This document shows positions 1-6,674 of a stretch of 22,103 nt of DNA, piece by piece (the first letter of the stretch is position 1; each line of letters begins with the position of its first letter). The stretch lies in NCBI GenBank assembly GCA_031270215.1, contig JAISYB010000030.1, positions 1-22,103 on the forward strand. The letters run 5' to 3'. The position numbers and the translations under genes were made by a program. This DNA comes from Streptococcaceae bacterium. GTDB lineage: Bacteria; Bacillota; Bacilli; Lactobacillales; Streptococcaceae. The notes beneath the pieces were generated by a model. That model did not search any database. It was not told the origin of the DNA and saw only the letters and a program-made list of their open reading frames with translations.

Positions 1-2048
1 TAATATGAACCAATTTGATCCAAATCAATGTGATTGATTTGAACAATTTCCTTGACAGTATATTTAATCCCTAATTCCTCTACTAACCTTTTGAGAAATC
101 TTGACGGCTCTTTAGCTTCATCTAGATAAATCCTCGGACTACTTAAAAATAGTTTTTTCCTTGCAGAAGCAAAAACTTGACTCGCTGTAAACATAGCTTG
201 ACTTGTAGTTTCCGTCTTTATGAGTAGTAGTTTCCCATTTTTTGACACTTCGTTGACATGGATTCTTTCTTCTTCACTTAAAATCGTTGGTTTAATATCT
301 TTTTTCGGAAAATTATTTTCAATCAAACCTATTGCAAAAACATAGTCGCTAGTATTTGGTCTTGATAATTCATAAGACTTTATCTGAACTAAATTAATAC
401 TTGCCGGTATTTTTCTAAAAACGGCATTTTTTAATCCCGAAACCAGCATTTCTGAAAAATACCTGTCATCGTCTTGATATATTGCATGATATTCCTGTAG
501 CAAAGACATCAGAGTATTCCAAGCTTCCCTATGTTGATTCATTTCATCCTGCGACGTGGATAATTTGACCACTTTTGAAAATTGTGGTTGGATAAATTCC
601 AAAACATCTCTGAATTTAGTAAAGCTAGAAGAATCAATAAATTGAGCGATTGGTGATTGTTTCCCAATAAAAATTTGTTGGATTTTTTCAAATTCTACCC
701 GTTTTTTTTTAATTTCTTCTTGTGAACTAGCTTCAAAAATAAATTTTTCCTCTAGAGCTGATCTGCTATTTATTCCTTTCTCTAACAAAAATAATTCAAA
801 ATTATCTATCAATCTTCTGTTGCAAAATCTTTCTTCTTCGTCACTTATTAGCAAATCACTTTCCAAAAAATTGACAGGTAATAATTCCGTTCTGAGTAAA
901 CGCATAATATCTTCATAGCGATAATTGTATTTTTCTAGATTAATCAAACTTTCAACAAATTCTACCAAAAGGTGATTCACTTGCTTTACTTCATCATCAA
1001 AGTAATAATAGATTTCTTGCTTATCAAAAATTGGCTGGATTATTCCATTATAGTCAGCTAAATTACCACATAATACTTGAATATTTTGGTAATCAACACC
1101 GTTAGCTACTAAGAATCTAATTTTTTTGGCAACTGCCTTAACTTCCTCAACCATGTTTAAAGTTTTCCAAATTTCAATTGTGGCGTTATCAGGTAATGTC
1201 AACAAGGAAGGTTGAAAATGCCATTCATTGATTTCTTCCCAATATTTTGAAAGTTTTGTCAACTCTTTGTCAATTTTTGTATCCTCATTAACCAGAATTT
1301 TATCCTGTTGAATATTGAATTTAGCCAAAAAATTACGTGGTGCTTCGTAAACATTTCCAATAATTGTTTGACAATTCATTGCTTTTTCGGAAATAAATGT
1401 GCCAAAAATAATCTCATAGCCTTTCTTTTCAAGAATTTCAATCAGTTGACGTTCTTTTGCTGTCAGAACGGAAAATCCCTCCAAGATGATTAACGCTTGA
1501 TTTGGCAACGTTAATTCCCCTTGAGATATTTGGTTGATAAAAACTTCTATAATATCTTCTTCTCTAAATTGACCTTTTAAACTTTCTTGATATCTCATCA
1601 TGATTTTAGCCAATTCATCAAGTTTTATACTTCCAGAAAGATCGCTTGGTTTAATTAATGATTCCGACATTTCGTTTGAAAAATTCACTAATTGCTCTAA
1701 AAAACCAATTTGATGCACTTCTCCTTTGAATATGACTAATTCATCTTCCTCTTTTAATTCAGTTAAAACTTTCCTAAACAGCATTGCTTTACCAACTTCT
1801 GTCAATTGAGGCGTTTTAAACAAGGCATTATTTTTTAAAAAATACCATGCAAACCGTTTGAAGCTAAGAACCTGTAAATCTATTTGTGAATGAATAGTCA
1901 AAAGTTCTAATATCTCGCTTTCCAGATCAACACTCATAAAACTCGGTACCAAGTAAAACACTTTTCTCTTGTTCTTTAAAGCAATCTCAGCTTGTTGAAC
2001 TAACGCTTGTGTCAAATTTGCTGTAAAATCTCCATACATTACTTTCAC
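1..2048 (-). CDS. rexB: ATP-dependent helicase/nuclease subunit B, RexB type (5' part; runs off the left edge)
   Basis: RexB is the AddB-like partner of RexA (AddA). The complex resects double-strand breaks to load RecA and degrades foreign linear DNA. About 682 codons are open here without interruption; the family is usually about 1,100 residues, so the C-terminal nuclease and Fe-S part lies outside. The N-terminus (MKVMYGDFTANLTQALVQQ, then KRKVFYLVPS) matches the MKLLYTD-type start of streptococcal RexB and has no GxGKT Walker A, unlike Bacillus AddB. A helicase-like block near residues 590-610 reads LVQIKSYELSRP and YVFAIGLIENNFPK. I chose the GTG at 2048-2046 because TAGGTG lies 9 nt upstream and it restores the family N-terminus; the ATG at 2039 has no usable ribosome site. 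The gene is divergent from dnaA across oriC. rexA would be expected next, beyond the window. Identity is confident; the start is fairly confident. Confidence 0.88.
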   Translation of the reverse strand, partial: MKVMYGDFTANLTQALVQQAEIALKNKRKVFYLVPSFMSVDLESEILELLTIHSQIDLQVLSFKRFAWYFLKNNALFKTPQLTEVGKAMLFRKVLTELKEEDELVIFKGEVHQIGFLEQLVNFSNEMSESLIKPSDLSGSIKLDELAKIMMRYQESLKGQFREEDIIEVFINQISQGELTLPNQALIILEGFSVLTAKERQLIEILEKKGYEIIFGTFISEKAMNCQTIIGNVYEAPRNFLAKFNIQQDKILVNEDTKIDKELTKLSKYWEEINEWHFQPSLLTLPDNATIEIWKTLNMVEEVKAVAKKIRFLVANGVDYQNIQVLCGNLADYNGIIQPIFDKQEIYYYFDDEVKQVNHLLVEFVESLINLEKYNYRYEDIMRLLRTELLPVNFLESDLLISDEEERFCNRRLIDNFELFLLEKGINSRSALEEKFIFEASSQEEIKKKRVEFEKIQQIFIGKQSPIAQFIDSSSFTKFRDVLEFIQPQFSKVVKLSTSQDEMNQHREAWNTLMSLLQEYHAIYQDDDRYFSEMLVSGLKNAVFRKIPASINLVQIKSYELSRPNTSDYVFAIGLIENNFPKKDIKPTILSEEERIHVNEVSKNGKLLLIKTETTSQAMFTASQVFASARKKLFLSSPRIYLDEAKEPSRFLKRLVEELGIKYTVKEIVQINHIDLDQIGSY

Positions 2049-2081
2049 TGAATAAAACACCTACTTTCTTTGGATTTATTT

Positions 2082-2092
2082 TAACATGCTTA
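2082..2092 (-). promoter_or_regulatory. Possible extended -10 promoter of rexB
   Basis: On the minus strand TGTTAAAAT combines a TGn extension with TAAAAT (5/6 to TATAAT), about 35-45 nt before the chosen GTG. No convincing -35 hexamer sits 16-18 nt upstream. It lies between rexB and the first DnaA box. Weak call. Confidence 0.3.
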
Positions 2093-2129
2093 GCTTTTAA
2101 CAGCTATTAAATTCATTTTTATACACAAC

Positions 2130-2412
2130 TTATCCACAATTAATTGTTGATTGATTAATCTATTTTAAAATTATTTCACTTGGTTTTCCACAATTAATTT
2201 CTAAACTAACAGATTGTGGATGATTTATCCATCATCCACATTTTAGCTATAAAAACTTTTAAAAAGACTTATTCTATCGGCTTTTATTTTCCTTTTCTAC
2301 TTGTGGATTTTTTAAAGTCTTTTTCAGTTATCCACATTTTTTTCTTTATGTGGATAATTTATTTTATATCCCTGTTGATTTTTTGTCCTCATTTCTATTT
2401 TCCTGTGGATAA
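2130..2412. other. oriC: Chromosomal origin (oriC), upstream DnaA-box cluster
   Basis: This non-coding stretch upstream of dnaA carries clustered DnaA boxes (consensus TTATCCACA). Perfect plus-strand boxes are at 2130-2138 and 2328-2336; perfect minus-strand boxes (TGTGGATAA) are at 2349-2357 and 2404-2412. Near-matches are TTTTCCACA 2184-2192 (+), TGTGGATGA 2215-2223 (-), TCATCCACA 2232-2240 (+) and TGTGGATTT 2302-2310 (-). The boxes between 2215 and 2240 face each other around TTTATCCATC. Such clusters flanking dnaA are the standard Firmicutes origin layout, with a second subregion between dnaA and dnaN (see 4191-4280). The last box lies just before the likely dnaA promoter, fitting DnaA autorepression. 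The short ORF readable here is a shadow. Confidence 0.93.
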
Positions 2413-2456
2413 TTTTTCTTTTACATGTTACACTTTTCCTTGGAATTATTATTTAG

Positions 2457-2462
2457 TATAGT
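2457..2462 (+). promoter_or_regulatory. Probable -10 element of the dnaA promoter
   Basis: TATAGT (5/6 to TATAAT) lies 25 nt before the dnaA ATG. The -35 position (TTTTCC at 2434-2439) is poor, so initiation may depend on other contacts. The perfect DnaA box at 2404-2412 lies close upstream, as expected for autoregulation. Confidence 0.4.
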
Positions 2463-2487
2463 AAAATTTCTAAATTGGAGCTTATTT

Positions 2488-3867
2488 ATGGAAAATAATT
2501 TAAAAAAAACGCTTTGGGAGAAGATTGAGAACTTAGCACAAAAAGAATTAAATCATGATACTTTTCGTTTTTTTGTACAAAATGCTGAAATCTCATTAAT
2601 TACAGAAAGCCAAATCGTAATTGTCCTAGAACAACAGATGCAAGTTGATTTTTGGAAGAGCCAAAAAATGCAAATGCTTATTGCTGCTGCTGTTTTTGAA
2701 GTTCTTGAAAATAGTTCAAATATCTCACCTTTAATTTTAACGCGTGACGAAGCAAAGAAACAAGGCTTAATCGAAACAACTAAGATTAGGGAAACTGGGC
2801 CAATTTTATCTGAAACTAAATTACCAGTAATTAAAAACAATTTGAATCCTAAATTTACCTTTGAAAATTACGTAATAGGTAAAGAAAATCAAATGGCACA
2901 TGCGGCAGCAGCGGCGGTTGCTGACACTCCTGGAACAATTTACAATCCATTGTTTATTTGGGGAGGATCAGGCTTAGGTAAAACACATTTGATGCACGCT
3001 ATTGGGAATGAAATTCTTAAACATAATCCTCGTGCTCGAATTAAATACATCTCTAGTGAAAATTTTGTTAATGAATTTGTCAATGCAATTGCTAAAAAAA
3101 CACAACCGCAATTTAAAAGAGATTTTAGAAATCTTGATGTTTTACTGCTTGATGACATTCAATTTTTCTCAAATAAAGATAGCACGCAAGAAGAATTTTT
3201 CAATACTTTTGAAGCATTATATAACGCTGAAAAGCAAATTGTTTTAACAAGTGATCGAATGGCAAAAGACATCGAGAACATGGAATCACGTTTAGTAACG
3301 CGTTTTGAAAGTGGTTTGTCTACAGATATTACACCTCCAGATTTTAATACTCGCGTAGCCATCCTAAGAGAAAAGGCAGAAGCGCAGCATATTCAATTTC
3401 CGGGTAAAGTCTATGATTATATCGCCGGCATTGTAGATACTAATGTCAGGGAATTAGAAGCCTCTCTTCGTGAGATAAATCTTTACGCTAATACTTTTCA
3501 TAATGGTGAAATAACGACAGCCATCGCCGCAGAAGCTCTAAAAATGAAACGTAAAGAAGTTATTGCTGTAGGCGGTATTACCATCGATAAAATCCAAACT
3601 GTTGTTGCTAAATACTATAAAGTACCTAAAAATGAACTAATTGGCAAAAAAAGGAATAAAGAATATGCATTTCCAAGACAAATTGCCATGTATTTAACCC
3701 GCGAGCTAACAGATGCTAGTTTGCCACAAATTGGACAAGAATTTGGCGGTAAGGATCACACCACGGTCATGTATGCCCACAGAAAGTTGAAAAAAGATAT
3801 AAAATATGACTTAAAGCTCCAAAGTGAAATCAATGAGATACAAGATAAATTAATCAATCACAACTAA
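2488..3867 (+). CDS. dnaA: Chromosomal replication initiator DnaA
   Basis: DnaA is the AAA+ initiator that binds DnaA boxes at oriC, melts the origin and loads the helicase. The 459-residue product has all four domains: an N-terminal interaction domain (about 1-80), a variable linker (80-115), an AAA+ core with Walker A GGSGLGKTH near 159-167 and Walker B LLLDDIQ near 218-224, and a C-terminal box-binding domain with GGKDHTTVMYAHRK near 428-441. The ATG at 2488 is preceded by TTGGAG with 7-nt spacing and gives the family start MENNLKKTLWEKI; a longer TTG-initiated reading from 2425 lacks a ribosome site. DnaA boxes flank it on both sides. A structured RNA-like element starts about 17 nt after the stop. 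Nothing in the core looks damaged. Confidence 0.98.
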   Translation: MENNLKKTLWEKIENLAQKELNHDTFRFFVQNAEISLITESQIVIVLEQQMQVDFWKSQKMQMLIAAAVFEVLENSSNISPLILTRDEAKKQGLIETTKIRETGPILSETKLPVIKNNLNPKFTFENYVIGKENQMAHAAAAAVADTPGTIYNPLFIWGGSGLGKTHLMHAIGNEILKHNPRARIKYISSENFVNEFVNAIAKKTQPQFKRDFRNLDVLLLDDIQFFSNKDSTQEEFFNTFEALYNAEKQIVLTSDRMAKDIENMESRLVTRFESGLSTDITPPDFNTRVAILREKAEAQHIQFPGKVYDYIAGIVDTNVRELEASLREINLYANTFHNGEITTAIAAEALKMKRKEVIAVGGITIDKIQTVVAKYYKVPKNELIGKKRNKEYAFPRQIAMYLTRELTDASLPQIGQEFGGKDHTTVMYAHRKLKKDIKYDLKLQSEINEIQDKLINHN

Positions 3868-3883
3868 TCCATTTGTAAAATAA

Positions 3884-4157
3884 AGGTGAAATTCAGCATT
3901 TAACGACGTAGAAAATTAGCAAATCGAGGTCAAAGACTCGCCAATGTTCAAAAATTTTCGCTTTCCAAATGAAGTTGCCACTTTAATGACTTATGGAAAA
4001 TTAGTAGTAATGTGCCTTAGTAATAACTCGTCTAGGCATTGACTAGTCGGCACTGTTTGTCCCACGTGAAGCTTGAACATTAAAGAGGAGGCAAAGACTT
4101 ACATCACTGACCTTTGAAACTTAGACCTCAAAAATCTAACATTTGAGGTCTTTTTTT
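3884..4157 (+). ncRNA. Candidate structured RNA, copy A (3' of dnaA), unnamed family
   Basis: The gap behind dnaA contains an element homologous to one behind rnjA on the minus strand (16634-16904). Shared exact blocks include GCCAATGTTCAAAAATTT (3940-3957) and GCATTGACTAGTCGGCACT (4036-4054), plus AAGGTGAAA near the start, TTTAACGA, and ATGTGCCTT. Proposed helices: a closing stem TTCAGC (3892-3897) with GCTTGAA (4071-4077); a hairpin CGAG/CTCG (3925-3928 with 3937-3940); TTTCC/GGAAA; and GTGCC/GGCAC (4012-4016 with 4049-4053). It ends in a strong Rho-independent terminator at 4124-4157. No separate promoter is evident, so it could be a processed 3' UTR of dnaA or use a promoter within dnaA. 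It is not recognisable as tmRNA, RNase P RNA or SRP RNA; a divergent 6S-type RNA or a mobile repeat remains possible. Confidence 0.6.
4124..4157 (+). terminator. Rho-independent terminator of dnaA / RNA copy A
   Basis: The 9-bp perfect stem GACCTCAAA / TTTGAGGTC (4124-4132 and 4142-4150), with a 9-nt loop, is followed directly by seven Ts. It ends the dnaA transcript or the RNA element behind it, before the second oriC subregion. Confidence 0.9.
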
Positions 4158-4190
4158 ATCTGTTGATAAAAGTTAAGTTATACCCGATTT

Positions 4191-4280
4191 TTATCCACAG
4201 TTTATTAACAAGTTAAAAAGTCAGTTTGAAGCTTTTTTTGCAGTTATCCACAAGATTCACAGTACCTATTACTTTTACTA
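4191..4280 (+). other. oriC downstream subregion: DnaA boxes and DnaA-trio-like unwinding tract
   Basis: Two perfect DnaA boxes TTATCCACA lie at 4191-4199 and 4244-4252, both pointing toward dnaN. Abutting the second is a degenerate 9-mer, AGATTCACA (4253-4261). After the spacer GTAC comes CTATTACTTTTACTA (4266-4280), which reads as five successive triplets (CTA TTA CTT TTA CTA) whose complement fits the 3'-[G/A]A[T/A] DnaA-trio pattern described for the Bacillus subtilis unwinding element. A very AT-rich stretch follows to about 4330. The layout of tandem boxes, short spacer, trios and AT-rich DNA is that of a basal unwinding system. The box calls are secure; the trio call is by pattern only. 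Confidence 0.8.
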
Positions 4281-4331
4281 TAAATACTTATCTAATAAGT
4301 ATACGCAAAAAATATTTTCTATCTTTTAAAG

Positions 4332-4359
4332 TTGACAGTTAGCAGTAGTTTGATATAAT
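4332..4359 (+). promoter_or_regulatory. Promoter of tRNA-Arg
   Basis: A perfect -35 TTGACA (4332-4337) and perfect -10 TATAAT (4354-4359) are separated by 16 nt. A TGA extension (4351-4353) strengthens the -10. The tRNA starts 14 nt further on. This is the strongest-looking promoter in the window. Confidence 0.9.
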
Positions 4360-4372
4360 TTAAAAAGCTACT

Positions 4373-4446
4373 GGTTCAGTAGCTCAGTCGGATAGAGCAA
4401 TCGCCTTCTAAGCGATCGGTCGGGGGTTCGAATCCCTCCTGAATCA
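4373..4446 (+). tRNA. tRNA-Arg (anticodon TCT)
   Basis: A full cloverleaf is visible. The acceptor GGTTCAG pairs with CTGAATC (one G-T pair), followed by T8-A9; the D-arm is GCTC/GAGC; the anticodon stem ATCGC/GCGAT closes loop CTTCTAA, giving anticodon TCT for AGA; the T-arm is GGGGG TTCGAAT CCCTC, with discriminator A4446. CCA is not encoded. It sits inside the dnaA-dnaN gap with its own promoter and a trailing terminator. Confidence 0.95.
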
Positions 4447-4450
4447 TTTA

Positions 4451-4508
4451 TATCAAAGAACTTTCTGCTGAAGACAAATTTTTATTCGCTTAAAGTTCTT
4501 TTTTGATA
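4451..4508 (+). terminator. Probable terminator of tRNA-Arg
   Basis: The inverted repeat AAAGAACTTT (4455-4464) / AAAGTTCTTT (4492-4501) runs into a T tract, with outer TATCAAA/TTTGATA pairing. The 27-nt loop is long for a terminator. It separates the tRNA from the dnaN promoter. Confidence 0.6.
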
Positions 4509-4512
4509 TTTA

Positions 4513-4521
4513 TGATATAAT
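4513..4521 (+). promoter_or_regulatory. Extended -10 promoter of dnaN
   Basis: TGATATAAT contains a TGn extension and a perfect TATAAT (4516-4521), 49 nt before the dnaN ATG. The -35 region is weak. It would start transcription just beyond the tRNA-Arg terminator, giving dnaN its own promoter rather than readthrough from dnaA. Confidence 0.65.
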
Positions 4522-4569
4522 CAAAACATTGAAAAAAGTTTTTCTATTGCTTTATGGAAAGGATTGCAA

Positions 4570-5724
4570 ATGTTAAAATTTAGAATTAATAAGAATGCAT
4601 TTTTAGCAAATTTACATTCAGCACAGCGGGCGATAAATGGTAAGGTAGTAGTTCCAGTCCTAAATTTTGTTAAAATTAACGTGACTAAGGAGGGATTAAC
4701 TCTAACTGGTTCAAATGGTAGGATAACGATCGAAACTTTTTTATCTGTAACAGATGAAGATGCGGGTATGATCATTGACGAGGTTGGAGGTATCCTACTT
4801 GAAGTCAGTTTCTTATCAAAAGTACTATCTGAACTTCCTAATTACGAGTTTTCTCTTGAAGTATTAGAAAATAATATTGTAAACATCAAGAGTGGACAGA
4901 CAGATTTACACCTAAATGGAATGAACGTTCAAGATTATCCAAAATTAAAAACACCTAGCCAAGAAAAAGTTTTAAAATTACCTGTGTCATTTTTTAAACA
5001 AGTAATTAAAGAAACTAATTTTGCGGCAAGTACACAAGAAAGCCGCCCGATTTTAACAGGTGTTTGTTTAAAGGTTGAAGATAATAAAACATTAGTTTCA
5101 ACAGCTACAGATGCTCATCGTATGTCACGTCGCACAGTTGAGTTACCTCATTCGGTGGAAAATTTTCAAGTTACTATTCCGAGTAAAAATTTAAAAGAGT
5201 TCATTAATGTTTTTAACAAAGATGATGAAGAATTTGAGATGTTTTTTTCAAGTACACAGGTTCTATTTAAAACAAAAAATGTTTCTCTTTATACACGACT
5301 TTTAGACGGTAGTTACCCAGATACAGAACGAATCATTCCTAAAAACTTTAAAACAACGGCTGTTTTTGATAGTCAAGGTTTACGGAAAGTTATGAATCGT
5401 GCTGCTTTGTTGACATCAGTAGACAATAGTCGTTCAATTCAGCTTGAATTAAAAAGGGATACAATTACTTTATACGGTAATTCCCCAGAAATTGGTAACC
5501 TTAAAGAAGATATTGAATTTGACAAAAAAGAGGGAGATGATTTAGTAATTAGTTTCAATCCTATTTTTATGTCAGAATCGCTTGCTGCATTTGGTGAAGG
5601 GAAAATTGAAATTAAATTTACAGAATCATTCAGACCTTTTGTCATGAGTTTAGAAAGTAAAGGAGATCAATTTATTCAATTGATTACCCCGATTAGAACA
5701 AATGTTGCTATGCCTAAAAAGTAA
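4570..5724 (+). CDS. dnaN: DNA polymerase III sliding clamp (beta subunit)
   Basis: DnaN forms the ring-shaped dimer that tethers DNA polymerase III and mismatch-repair factors to DNA. The 384-residue product is full length, with three repeated clamp folds. Typical features are the N-terminal MLKFRINKNAFLANL, the central TGVCLKVEDN...ATDAHRMSRR block (about 170-195), and the C-terminal QLITPIRT segment that helps form the partner-binding pocket. I chose ATG 4570 because AAAGGA (4558-4563) lies 6 nt upstream. The in-frame TTG at 4564, two codons earlier, abuts that site. It follows dnaA with an unusually large gap containing the RNA element, origin boxes and a tRNA. The natAB genes follow after 53 nt on the same strand and may be partly co-transcribed. 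Confidence 0.97.
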   Translation: MLKFRINKNAFLANLHSAQRAINGKVVVPVLNFVKINVTKEGLTLTGSNGRITIETFLSVTDEDAGMIIDEVGGILLEVSFLSKVLSELPNYEFSLEVLENNIVNIKSGQTDLHLNGMNVQDYPKLKTPSQEKVLKLPVSFFKQVIKETNFAASTQESRPILTGVCLKVEDNKTLVSTATDAHRMSRRTVELPHSVENFQVTIPSKNLKEFINVFNKDDEEFEMFFSSTQVLFKTKNVSLYTRLLDGSYPDTERIIPKNFKTTAVFDSQGLRKVMNRAALLTSVDNSRSIQLELKRDTITLYGNSPEIGNLKEDIEFDKKEGDDLVISFNPIFMSESLAAFGEGKIEIKFTESFRPFVMSLESKGDQFIQLITPIRTNVAMPKK

Positions 5725-5728
5725 TGAT

Positions 5729-5759
5729 TTGTAAATAACTTGACAACAATTGTTAAGTT
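5729..5759. promoter_or_regulatory. Operator-like palindrome upstream of natA, shared with the rocS promoter
   Basis: AACTTGACAA-caa-TTGTTAAGTT (5737-5759) is a near-perfect interrupted palindrome between dnaN and natA. The block 5729-5756 matches 8876-8903, upstream of rocS, at 24 of 28 positions by my count (both begin TTGTAAATAA, then YTTGACAAY). The symmetry suggests binding by a dimeric regulator. It lies 19-49 nt before the natA start, where it could affect a promoter or translation. The regulator is unknown. Confidence 0.5.
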
Positions 5760-5777
5760 GATGTAAAGGATGATTAT

Positions 5778-6674
5778 GTGTTAAAAGTAGAACAATTAAA
5801 GAAAACTTTTGGAGATTATACAGCAGTTGATAATCTAAGTTTTGAAATTCCAAACGGAAAAATTTTAGGATTAATCGGTCAAAATGGTGCTGGTAAAACA
5901 ACAACATTTCGTTTAATTTTAGATTTTTTGCAGGCAGATAAAGGAAAAATCACATGGGATGGTCAAAAAGTAGATAAAAATATATATAATACTATTGGTT
6001 ACATGCCAGAAGAACGTGGACTTTATCCGAAAGAAACAGTTGAAAACCAACTGCTTTATTTTGCTGAATTAAAAGGGATAAATCGTAAAGAAGCTAGTCA
6101 ACGAATTGACAAGTGGATGACAGAATTTCAAGTTAAAGGTAAACGTAATGACAAGTTAAAAAAATTATCTAAAGGTAATCAGCAAAAAGTACAATTAATT
6201 GCAACATTACTTCATGAGCCTAAATTAGTGATTTTAGATGAGCCATTTTCTGGCTTAGATCCGGTTAATGCTGGATTATTAAAAGATGCAATCATCAAAT
6301 TGAAAGATCAAGGTGCATCAGTTATTTTTAGTTCTCATAATATGGATAATGTCGAAAAAATCAGTGACCATTTAGTTATGTTAAAATCAGGAAAATTGGT
6401 TTTAAATGGTGAAATCCATCAAATCAGAGAAAGTTATGGTCGTACGCATTTATTGCTTGAAGCAGATATTACTAAACAACAGCTTTTAGAGGTTGATGGG
6501 GTTTTATCTGTAGAGGAAAAAGGGCATCAAACTTTTGAAATTAGGCTCCGTGAAGCAGAAGTTGGTAAGGAAATTTTTAAATTGGTAAATACGGATGGTT
6601 ATATTCCAATTTTTAATCAACAACCACCAACTCTAGAAGAAATTTTTAAAATGGAAGTAGGTGGTGTTCAATGA
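5778..6674 (+). CDS. natA: ABC transporter ATP-binding protein, NatA-like
   Basis: This is the ATPase of an ABC-2-type exporter; in Bacillus the related NatAB extrudes sodium. The 298-residue protein has Walker A GQNGAGKTT near 35-43, signature LSKGNQQKV near 134, Walker B LVILDEPFSGLDP near 150-162 and the switch histidine in SSHN near 190. A C-terminal regulatory extension (about 215-298) is typical of NatA/CcmA-type exporters. The start is GTG 5778, with AAAGGA 7 nt upstream; no ATG is placed as well. It overlaps natB by 4 nt (ATGA), indicating translational coupling. An operator-like palindrome shared with rocS lies just upstream. The subfamily is confident. The substrate (Na+, drug or peptide) cannot be read from sequence, so the gene symbol means homology only. 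Confidence 0.85.
   Translation: MLKVEQLKKTFGDYTAVDNLSFEIPNGKILGLIGQNGAGKTTTFRLILDFLQADKGKITWDGQKVDKNIYNTIGYMPEERGLYPKETVENQLLYFAELKGINRKEASQRIDKWMTEFQVKGKRNDKLKKLSKGNQQKVQLIATLLHEPKLVILDEPFSGLDPVNAGLLKDAIIKLKDQGASVIFSSHNMDNVEKISDHLVMLKSGKLVLNGEIHQIRESYGRTHLLLEADITKQQLLEVDGVLSVEEKGHQTFEIRLREAEVGKEIFKLVNTDGYIPIFNQQPPTLEEIFKMEVGGVQ

Noticed and set aside
1308..1493. Plus-strand ORF inside rexB
   Set aside because: It is antisense to a continuous, conserved RexB frame and has no protein features of its own.
2216..2461. Open reading frame of 81 codons across the upstream oriC region
   Set aside because: It runs through the DnaA boxes, has no ribosome site or recognisable domain, and its composition follows the AT-rich origin.
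4081..4123. AGAGGAGG as a ribosome site for a small ORF behind dnaA
   Set aside because: No start codon lies at a suitable distance, and in-frame stops follow quickly. It is better seen as the 3' part of the RNA element.
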